From Rhodococcus yunnanensis NBRC 103083 (GTDB lineage Bacteria; Actinomycetota; Actinomycetes; Mycobacteriales; Mycobacteriaceae), in NCBI RefSeq assembly GCF_001895005.1, contig NZ_BCXH01000002.1, positions 248,001 through 312,000 of the forward strand: 64,000 nucleotides of DNA, written 5' to 3'. The position numbers and the translations under genes are program-made. The stretch's first letter is position 1, and the number at the start of each line of letters is the position of its first letter. The notes under the pieces are model-generated. The model was not told the DNA's origin. It was given only the letters and a program-made list of their open reading frames with translations, and made no database searches. This document shows positions 56,535 through 64,000 of the stretch, piece by piece.

Positions 56535-57756
56535 TCGCGGGGTCGGTTCCCCGCCGCCCCGAGGCAGCGCGCGCCGCGGGGCGACGTCGGCTGCGGCGGC
56601 GGTCATGACTGCGCTCCTCGCCGCCGTGACGGTGTCGTGTTCGACTGCCGACGACGGTGCGGTGCGCGCACCGGGATTGGCGAACCTCTCGCCGGGTGAG
56701 CTGATCGGTACCCCGTCTGCGTTCCAGGGTTACGCATCGTTCGAGGACCTCACGCAGCAGTCGGACACCATTCGGTACCGGTCCACATCCGGGATCGACG
56801 GGTCGCCGACCGAGGTGTCGGGAGTGGTGTTCGTGCCCAAGGGCGATCCCCCATCCGCGGGCTGGCCCATTGCATCGATCGGTCATTCGACGTCGGGGTC
56901 GGCAAGCCGGTGCGCGCCGTCGGCCAACATCGGGCTTCTCGGAAACCTACCGTCCGTGGTCCCGTTTCTGGCCAACGGTTACGTCGTGGTCATGACCGAC
57001 TACCAGGGCCTGGGCACACCAGGACCCCACCCGTACCTCGAGCCGATCACTGCGGGGTACAACATCATCGACGCAGTTCGTGCTGCGCGCGCCGCAGTGC
57101 CGGACACGTCCGACACCTGGCTCGGGTACGGCGTGTCCCAGGGTGGGCAAGCGGTGTGGGCGGCCAACGAACTGTCCGACACGTACGGCGACGGTCTGCG
57201 GCTGCTCGGGTCCGTCAGTGTCTCTCCTGCAGCCGATCTCACACTGTTCGCCGATGCGATGGAGAACGGAACGTTGACGGCCGAGCAGATCACCGTACTT
57301 CCCGCGCTGCTGCAGGGCCTTCAGGTTGGGCACCCGGAACTCGAGACCGCCGACTATCTTCACGGAATATTGAGGGAGAGGGCGGATGTCTTCATCACGT
57401 GCGTAGGCGACAAGGCCGGTCTGCAGGCAAAGATCGCCGAATCTGTCACCCCGGACGACTATCGTCCGACCGATGACGCAGCCGCACAACGCTTTCGCGA
57501 TGCTCTCGCGAACTACTCCGTTCCCGGCTCGCACGCATCGCAACCGATGTTGGTCGCCTACGGAGACCAGGACAAGCTGGTGCTGCCCTCCTGGACGCAG
57601 GCTGCTGTGCGCGAAGGCTGCGACCTCGGCGATGTCATCGATCTGATCGTCGCGCCGGGCCAAGGTCACGGGATTCTCGACATCGGTTCGGCGACTGCAG
57701 ATTGGGTCGACGGCCGCGTCGCCGGCACCCCAGCCCCTGATGCGTGCGGCCGGTGA
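56521..57756 (+). CDS. Secreted LIP-family lipase-like lipoprotein
   Basis: The 411-aa protein has a signal region (SAAAAVMTALLAAVTVSCS) with a probable acylated Cys40, then an alpha/beta hydrolase of the secretory lipase (LIP, Candida antarctica lipase A-like) family: PIASIGHSTSGSASRC, VVMTDYQGLGTPGPHPYLE, nucleophile elbow GYGVSQGGQAVW (Ser206), Asp in VAYGDQDKLV and His in PGQGHG. It probably acts outside the membrane on acyl esters. It overlaps the acyltransferase by 14 bases. The start could be later, since ATG 56521 has a poor ribosome site. Confidence 0.85.
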   Translation: MRGPDRGVGSPPPRGSARRGATSAAAAVMTALLAAVTVSCSTADDGAVRAPGLANLSPGELIGTPSAFQGYASFEDLTQQSDTIRYRSTSGIDGSPTEVSGVVFVPKGDPPSAGWPIASIGHSTSGSASRCAPSANIGLLGNLPSVVPFLANGYVVVMTDYQGLGTPGPHPYLEPITAGYNIIDAVRAARAAVPDTSDTWLGYGVSQGGQAVWAANELSDTYGDGLRLLGSVSVSPAADLTLFADAMENGTLTAEQITVLPALLQGLQVGHPELETADYLHGILRERADVFITCVGDKAGLQAKIAESVTPDDYRPTDDAAAQRFRDALANYSVPGSHASQPMLVAYGDQDKLVLPSWTQAAVREGCDLGDVIDLIVAPGQGHGILDIGSATADWVDGRVAGTPAPDACGR

Positions 57757-57805
57757 ACGTCGCCCGCACGCCCCACTTACTTGCCGAACAGAAGGAATGC
57801 AGCCG

Positions 57806-58891
57806 ATGACCGATGTATCGAGAATTCTTTTCCTCGCGCACACAGGTCAGGTGTCCGGCGCCGAGAAGGTGTTGCTCGATCTCATCGAACACGCTCAGCG
57901 CGGTGGCCACGATGTCGTCGTCGCCTGCCCGACCGGGCGCCTCGCCGAGTCGCTTCCGGCCGGTGTACAGCACATCCGCATCGAGCAACTCGGCCTCGGT
58001 GGAGAACGCGGACTCGCCCGTGTATTCGCTGCCGCGCAGTTGCTGCGAAGATGGGTTGCCGCAGGGCGCGCGCTCCGCAGCGTCGCACGCGAGGACGGCA
58101 CCAGCACCGTCGTCAACTCCTTGTTCGCGCTTCCGGTAGCCCGGTTGGCGGGGCCGCGCACAGGTGCATCGTGGCTCGTACACGACACCATGACCAGCAC
58201 CAAGCAACGCGCGGTCGTGGCGATGAGTCGGCCCGCGATTCGGGTCGCAGTCGCGGTGTCGGAGGCCACGGCTACCCCACTACGCGCCGCGAAGGTACCG
58301 GTCGTCGTGTCACACAACGGTGTTCGCTGGCCGGTGGAGGATTTCTCGGGCGGCGCGCACGAGCCGCCCGTCGTCGGAATGCTCGCACTGCTCACGCCAT
58401 GGAAAGGGCATCGCATACTTCTCGACGCCGTGAGCGAACTTCCCGACGTTCGAGTGGAGTTGGCAGGAGGCAGCTTTCCAGGAGACGCGGAGTACGTCGA
58501 CGAGCTGAAGACACGCGCCGAGCAGCCCGATCTCGCAGGCAGAGTCACATTTTTGGGCCACTTCGACCCTGAGTCCGCACTTCGACGTTGGGATGTCTTC
58601 GTCTCCGCCAGTACGTCCCCCGAAGCCGGCCCCTTGTCCGTGCTCGAGGCGATGTCGCATGGGCTGCCGGTCATCGGCACCGACCATGGCGGTACGAGCG
58701 AATTTCTCTCCGACGGTGCCGGAGTGCTGGTCACGCCGGGCGATGCCGCAGAACTGGCCGACGCGATCCGAGCGGTGCTCAGCGACGCGCGCCTACGCCG
58801 TTCGCTCGGTGACCGCGCTCGCGAGCGCGTGCGGTCCGATCATGATCTCGCTGTGACGCTGCCGCAGCTGCTGAAGGCTCTCACGGGCTGA
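57806..58891 (+). CDS. Glycosyltransferase family 4
   Basis: The 361-aa GT-B enzyme has ILFLAHTGQVSGAEKVLLDLIEHA, an acceptor-side GG-rich helix, and the donor half VVGMLALLTPWKGHRILLDAV and VFVSASTSPEAGPLSVLEAMSHGLPVIGTDHGGTSEFL (E-x7-E). The ATG at 57806 has GAAGGA upstream; ATG 57797 is also in frame. It is separated by 49 bases from the lipase gene and is the last gene of the polysaccharide run, converging with the RsbP gene (11-base overlap). Confidence 0.88.
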   Translation: MTDVSRILFLAHTGQVSGAEKVLLDLIEHAQRGGHDVVVACPTGRLAESLPAGVQHIRIEQLGLGGERGLARVFAAAQLLRRWVAAGRALRSVAREDGTSTVVNSLFALPVARLAGPRTGASWLVHDTMTSTKQRAVVAMSRPAIRVAVAVSEATATPLRAAKVPVVVSHNGVRWPVEDFSGGAHEPPVVGMLALLTPWKGHRILLDAVSELPDVRVELAGGSFPGDAEYVDELKTRAEQPDLAGRVTFLGHFDPESALRRWDVFVSASTSPEAGPLSVLEAMSHGLPVIGTDHGGTSEFLSDGAGVLVTPGDAAELADAIRAVLSDARLRRSLGDRARERVRSDHDLAVTLPQLLKALTG

Positions 58892-60071
58892 TCGTCGACC
58901 CGGCGGGTACCCCGAAGGCCATGACTGCCGCGTCGTCCTCCAGTCCCTCACCGAAACTCTCCAACAACTCCCGTAATTCGGCCACTATGCCGGCAGCAGT
59001 GGACGGTGCAGCCCGATGCGCGAATCGGAGCAAGGCACCGTCGTCGTCGTACCGCTCCCGATCGACTCCCGTTCTGGCCTCGGTCAGGCCGTCGGTGTAG
59101 AGAACGAAGGTATCGCCTGGTGCGAGTCGAACGCTCGTCGAGACGAAGCGAGCATTCGGAAGGATGCCGACCAGCTGGCCCCCTGGCGTTTCGACGTAGT
59201 CCGCGGTCCCGTCGCCGCGCAGAAGAAGCGCGGGAGGATGTCCGCCACTGGCCAATTCGACGTCGAACCCGTCGTCGCGGCGACTCAGGGTACCGAAGAC
59301 GACCGTGCAGAATCGTGAATCCTCGTGACCGAATTCTTGGTTGAGTACGGCATCGAGGTTGTGCAGCACCGCAACCGGGTCATGGTCGTACACCGCTGCT
59401 GCTCGCAGCGTGTACCTCGTCAGCGACGTGACGACAGCTGCGACGGCGCCCTTCCCACACACATCACCGAGAAAGAAGCCCCAACTGCTGTCCGACAGTG
59501 GGAACATGTCGTAGAAATCGCCACCCACGTCGTCCGTGGATGCAGTGTGATAGTAGGCAGAGGCGTCGAGACCGGGCGGCGGAAACAACGAGGGCGGTAG
59601 CAGCGAGCGCTGAAGTGTGGACGCGAGAAGTTGCACACGTTCACGCTCACGCTCCGCACGGCGACGCTCCTCGAGCAGTTCCCGTTCGTATGCCCGTCGG
59701 TCTCGCGCATCGGTCGCGGTGATCCGTACCAGCATCGGATTGCCGTCCTCGTCGAGCCTGACATTGGCTGTGACGAACATCGGCAGCCTGTCACCGTCGG
59801 ATGTCACGAAATCGAGAGCGACGCTGTCGATTTCGCCCCTCGAATACAGCAGCGGGGCAAAGTGGGTCTCGTGGTGGATCCGGCCCCCACCGGTCAGCAG
59901 GTCGGTGAACTGCGTGTTCAGCAGATCGTCACGGGAGAAGTTCAGCCATTTCAGAAGTGTGCCATTGACTTTCGCGATCCTGCCGTCGGGCCACGTCGAC
60001 AGATAACCACAGGGCGCGTTCTCGTACAGGTCCTCGGCCGTGTCCAGCAGAATGGGGTCGAACTCGCTCAT
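58881..60071 (-). CDS. rsbP: RsbP-like PAS-PP2C phosphatase
   Basis: This is a 396-aa protein with a PAS domain (about 10-125: GYLSTWPDGRIAKVNGTLLKWLNFSRDDLLNTQFTDLLTGGGRIHHETHFAPLL), a charged coiled coil (RRAYERELLEERRRAERERERVQLLAS, 135-160) and a SpoIIE/PP2C phosphatase (DVGGDFYDMFPL, FFLGDVCGKGAVAAVVTSL, DDAAVMAFG). It is the architecture of B. subtilis RsbP, which dephosphorylates RsbV-P when energy falls and needs RsbQ. The ATG overlaps the hydrolase stop by four bases (ATGA). No rsbV, rsbW or sigma-B gene is present in this window. Confidence 0.88.
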   Translation of the reverse strand: MSEFDPILLDTAEDLYENAPCGYLSTWPDGRIAKVNGTLLKWLNFSRDDLLNTQFTDLLTGGGRIHHETHFAPLLYSRGEIDSVALDFVTSDGDRLPMFVTANVRLDEDGNPMLVRITATDARDRRAYERELLEERRRAERERERVQLLASTLQRSLLPPSLFPPPGLDASAYYHTASTDDVGGDFYDMFPLSDSSWGFFLGDVCGKGAVAAVVTSLTRYTLRAAAVYDHDPVAVLHNLDAVLNQEFGHEDSRFCTVVFGTLSRRDDGFDVELASGGHPPALLLRGDGTADYVETPGGQLVGILPNARFVSTSVRLAPGDTFVLYTDGLTEARTGVDRERYDDDGALLRFAHRAAPSTAAGIVAELRELLESFGEGLEDDAAVMAFGVPAGSTISP

Positions 60072-60868
60072 CGGGCGCCGATGAAGGACAGGATCGCCGA
60101 CGCCGTCGCCTCCGGTTCGCTCAGATGCGGGCAATGCCCGTTCGCATCGAGCGTCACCAAGGTGCTTCCGCGCACGTGCTCGTGTACGAAACGACCCACT
60201 TCGCGTGGCGCCAGAGCGTCTCGTTCGCATTCGATCACCAGGGTCGGCGTCACCACCCTGTCGAGATCGGCTCGGTTGTCGGAGAGGAAGGTCGCCCGCG
60301 CAAAGGCACGCGCGCACGCCGGATCGGTCCGACAGAAACTCTCCGTCAGCTCCTCCCCCAGTTCCGGGCGATCCGGAGTGCCCATGATCGTCGGCGCCAT
60401 CGCCCTGGACCACCCCAGGTAGTTGCTGTCCAGCGAATCCAGCAACTCGTCGACGTCCACACGACTGAAGCCGCCGCGGTAGTCGCCGTCGTCGATGTAG
60501 CGGGGCGAGGGAGTGAGAAGAACCAGCTTCTCGAACAGTTCAGGGTGCGCCGCTGCCGCCAGAACGCCGATCATCGACGCCACGGAATGACCGACGTACA
60601 CGACATTGTTCAGGTCGAGTTCTCGAACGAGGTCCACGACGTCCTGCGCATACGTTTCCAGCGAGGAATACCGCGCTTCGGTCCACGCGGAGGTATCCGA
60701 TCCACCTGCCCCGACGTGGTCGAACAGCACTACTCGGCACGACGGCGCCAACAGGTCGGTCACCGGTCGCCAGAGCTGTTGATCGCAACCGAAACCATGA
60801 GCCAAGACAACGGTCGGGCCGCCCTCGGCGCCCACCGTCGTCACATTGTTCTTGACTCGTACATCCAC
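60068..60868 (-). CDS. rsbQ: RsbQ-like alpha/beta hydrolase
   Basis: The 266-aa hydrolase has LAHGFGCDQQLWRPV, nucleophile Ser95 in YVGHSVASMIG, Asp217 in IECERDALAP and His245 in DANGHCPHLS. This triad spacing is within a residue or two of B. subtilis RsbQ (Ser96, Asp219, His247), and the GFGCDQ(Q/N)(L/M)W start is the family's signature. It is thought to supply a small molecule or ligand that activates RsbP. Translational coupling to the PAS-PP2C gene supports this strongly. It also resembles plant KAI2/D14 receptors. Confidence 0.88.
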   Translation of the reverse strand: MDVRVKNNVTTVGAEGGPTVVLAHGFGCDQQLWRPVTDLLAPSCRVVLFDHVGAGGSDTSAWTEARYSSLETYAQDVVDLVRELDLNNVVYVGHSVASMIGVLAAAAHPELFEKLVLLTPSPRYIDDGDYRGGFSRVDVDELLDSLDSNYLGWSRAMAPTIMGTPDRPELGEELTESFCRTDPACARAFARATFLSDNRADLDRVVTPTLVIECERDALAPREVGRFVHEHVRGSTLVTLDANGHCPHLSEPEATASAILSFIGAR

Positions 60869-61003
60869 CGAGGCATTGTGTCACCTCGCCGGAATCGGTG
60901 CGCCGGTCACCTGGCGACTCGTGCCGCCGGCTGCCGGCGTGGCCGGTACTGCGTCCCGACTTCTGCGTGGAATAGAGCCCGGTCAATCTTCGTTGAAGCG
61001 TCA

Positions 61004-62023
61004 ATGAAGAAGATCGGGTTCTTGTCTTTCGGCCACTGGACACCATCCCCGCAGTCCCGGACGCGCTCGGCATCGGACGTGTTGCTGCAGTCGATCGATC
61101 TCGCGGTCGCAGCAGAGGAGCTCGGCGCCGATGGCGCCTATTATCGAGTTCACCATTTCGCGAACCAGTTGTCGTCGCCATTTCCGTTGCTCGCCGCAGT
61201 GGGTGCCAGGACGAGCAAAATCGAAATCGGCACCGGCGTCATCGACATGCGGTACGAGAATCCGTATTACATGACCGAGGACGCCGGTTCGGCCGATCTG
61301 ATCTCCGGAGGCCGATTGCAGCTCGGAATCAGCCGAGGATCGCCCGAACAGGTCATCGAGGGATACCGGTACTTCGGCCACAACCCGGCCGACGGCACCG
61401 ATCACGCCGACATGGCTCGCGATCACACCAAGACCTTCCTCGACCTTCTCGGCGGTAAGGGCTTCGCCGAGCCGAATCCGAGCCCCATGTTTCCCAACCC
61501 TCCTGGCCTCCTGCGCCTGGAGCCACAGTCCCCCGGACTGCGCGAGCGAATCTGGTGGGGAGCCGGGACAAGGCAGACCGCAGAGTGGGCCGCAGAGCAG
61601 GGGATGAACCTGATGAGCTCGACACTGCTGAGCGAGGACACCGGAGTTCCGTTCCACCAGTTGCAGGCCGAGCAGATCGAACGCTTCCGAAAGACCTGGA
61701 CCGATTCTCAGCACGCGTTCGAACCGCGCGTGTCGGTCAGTCGTAGCATCTTCCCGATCGTCGACGACACCGACCGTGCGTACTTCGGGCGAGCGGGAGG
61801 CGACGGCGATCAGGTCGGCTACATCGACGGCGGGAAGGCGCGATTCGGCAAAACCTATGCCGGAGAGCCGGATCGATTGATCGAGGAGTTGGCCGAGGAC
61901 GAGGCCATCGCTGCTGCCGATACGCTGCTGTTGACCATTCCCAATCAACTGGGCGTCGACTACTGCGCGCACGTTCTCGAGTCGATACTGCGGGACGTGG
62001 CTCCTGCATTGGGCTGGCGTTGA
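61004..62023 (+). CDS. LLM-class flavin-dependent oxidoreductase (bacterial luciferase-like)
   Basis: The 339-aa TIM-barrel enzyme (IGFLSFGHWTP, LAVAAEELGADGAYYRVHHFANQLSSPFPLLAAVGARTSKIEIGTGVIDMRYENPYYMTEDAGSADLISGGRLQLGISRG) belongs to the luciferase-like monooxygenases that use FMN or F420. Its substrate is unknown. ATG 61004 is chosen since conserved KKIGFLSFG begins there; upstream frame overlaps rsbQ antisense. It converges on the pdh gene. Confidence 0.87.
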   Translation: MKKIGFLSFGHWTPSPQSRTRSASDVLLQSIDLAVAAEELGADGAYYRVHHFANQLSSPFPLLAAVGARTSKIEIGTGVIDMRYENPYYMTEDAGSADLISGGRLQLGISRGSPEQVIEGYRYFGHNPADGTDHADMARDHTKTFLDLLGGKGFAEPNPSPMFPNPPGLLRLEPQSPGLRERIWWGAGTRQTAEWAAEQGMNLMSSTLLSEDTGVPFHQLQAEQIERFRKTWTDSQHAFEPRVSVSRSIFPIVDDTDRAYFGRAGGDGDQVGYIDGGKARFGKTYAGEPDRLIEELAEDEAIAAADTLLLTIPNQLGVDYCAHVLESILRDVAPALGWR

Positions 62024-62104
62024 TTCAGGCCCCTTGACTGCGGCATCCCTGGATATCCTTATCGAGCCAGGTCTCGCAACGGAATGCGATTGGACGCAGC
62101 AGGC

Positions 62105-63322
<1,218 letters not shown>

Positions 63323-63427
63323 CTACATTCAGGGCAAGAAGTAACCCATCGCTGGACAATTGGTTCGAGGTCGACGCACAAGCGAAGCCCGAGCAGACAA
63401 TCGGCCGCCCTGCTCGGGGGTGCGCGA

Positions 63428-63916
63428 TCATGACGAGTTCGCGACGTGCTCCGAGTATTCGCTGAGCAACAGCGCAAGCCGCTCGACCATGAAGCTGTAA
63501 TAGCCGTGCATCGCTCGCAACCTGCCCTGCTGCGCGGGAGGCAGTCCTGCTCCCTGCCTTTGTGCAGTCTCGGCCAGCGCGAGAAGGTCTTGAGTCTGTT
63601 CCAGCTGATGCTGAAGGCATCCGATCCATGCATCCTCACGCCACCGATACACGAACTGCCGACTTCCCTGCTCCTTGAATCTCTCGACGGTCCCCGTCGA
63701 CACCAGCAATCGGGTCGTCTCGGACACCGATCCCTTGCTTGCATCGAGAGCCAGTTGCAGGTGCTGCATCGTCATCGGCGTTTCGCTGAGTATCAGCACG
63801 CCTGCGGCTCGGCCCGCCATGGGCGGCCACCCCATGGCGGCGCCGATGCGGACTCCGAAATCTTCCACCAGGGTGTCCGTGAGAGCGCTGTTGTCGAGCG
63901 GCAACGACGCCACCAC
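63428..63916 (-). CDS. GbsR/MarR-family transcriptional regulator
   Basis: The 162-aa protein has the long GbsR-type winged helix: RIGAAMGWPPMAGRAAGVLILSETPMTMQHLQLALDASKGSVSETTRLLVSTGTVERFKEQGSRQFVYRWREDAW. GbsR-type proteins repress choline/betaine genes or lipid transport genes. GTG 63916 is preferred because GGATGGAAG lies just upstream; the longest frame begins at GTG 63949 and would read through an operator-like stretch. Neighbours that it controls lie beyond the window. Confidence 0.82.
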   Translation of the reverse strand: MVASLPLDNSALTDTLVEDFGVRIGAAMGWPPMAGRAAGVLILSETPMTMQHLQLALDASKGSVSETTRLLVSTGTVERFKEQGSRQFVYRWREDAWIGCLQHQLEQTQDLLALAETAQRQGAGLPPAQQGRLRAMHGYYSFMVERLALLLSEYSEHVANSS

Positions 63917-63925
63917 CTTCCATCC

Positions 63926-63960
63926 GATCAGTAAAAACTGAATATTCACTCTTGACTGAA
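63926..63960. promoter_or_regulatory. AT-rich palindromes upstream of the GbsR-type gene
   Basis: CAGTAAAAACTG (arms CAGT/ACTG) is followed directly by TGAATATTCA, a perfect 10-base palindrome. They lie upstream of the preferred regulator start and before the window edge, where TTGACT (about 63954) could be the -35 of a divergent promoter. Confidence 0.5.
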
Positions 63961-64000
63961 CTAAGCTCGTGGAGAATCATACTCGGCAGAGCCCGGGCAC

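Overview
The window is high-GC actinobacterial DNA, most likely a Rhodococcus-type member of the Nocardiaceae (Rhodococcus/Rhodococcoides). The evidence is gene order and content. Positions 1-13.9 kb (CtaJ-like protein, HNH nuclease, MscS channel, globin GlbO, alpha-glucosidase, thioesterase, 180-kDa-type glutamate dehydrogenase, EttA, second SSB) follow the order I recall for M. tuberculosis Rv2469c-Rv2478c. Positions 31-34.6 kb (SDR, HerA-like ATPase, Orn, tRNA-His) follow Rv2509-Rv2511. The phenylalanine dehydrogenase at 62-63 kb closely resembles the Rhodococcus enzyme. Start codons are often GTG or TTG, and several genes look leaderless.

Layout: (1) 1-13.9 kb is the conserved core block above. 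(2) 13.9-19.7 kb holds an ABC exporter divergent from a MarR regulator with a palindromic operator between them, a CopD-CtaG fusion and an XdhC protein. (3) 19.8-20.5 kb has tRNA-Arg(UCU) followed by the wreck of an alanine-dehydrogenase-like gene. (4) 20.6-26.1 kb has a secreted YdcF protein, a PucR regulator, and a ferredoxin reductase/acyl desaturase/small protein operon facing a TetR regulator across a promoter with a DesT-like operator and a CRP/GlxR-like site. (5) 26-31.2 kb has an alpha/beta hydrolase, a UMF1 transporter, five 51-base palindromic repeats, and a PadR-FadH operon. (6) 31-37 kb has HerA-like ATPase, Orn, tRNA-His and two peptidoglycan enzymes (M23, L,D-transpeptidase). (7) 37-45 kb is an accessory segment of regulator/effector pairs: an SDR-Baeyer-Villiger monooxygenase operon, HxlR/MFS, TetR, a PPOX protein, and TetR/DHA2 exporter.

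(8) 45.2-58.9 kb is a polysaccharide locus. It has a secreted glycoside hydrolase, a ribbon-helix-helix/GAF protein, and then one co-directional run: phosphoglycosyl transferase, O-antigen-ligase-like polymerase, GT4, flippase, a 52-aa ORF, a Wzz-like protein, GT4, a condensation-type acyltransferase, a secreted LIP-family lipase-like protein and another GT4. Most junctions overlap or sit within one translation-coupling distance. I read this as a Wzx/Wzy-type exopolysaccharide system with a built-in acylation/deacylation module, which is the best candidate here for an undescribed system. (9) 58.9-60.9 kb is a compact RsbP-RsbQ energy-stress signalling pair. (10) 61-64 kb has an LLM flavoprotein, phenylalanine dehydrogenase and a GbsR/MarR regulator.

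All functions are read from sequence and remembered family features; no database search was run.
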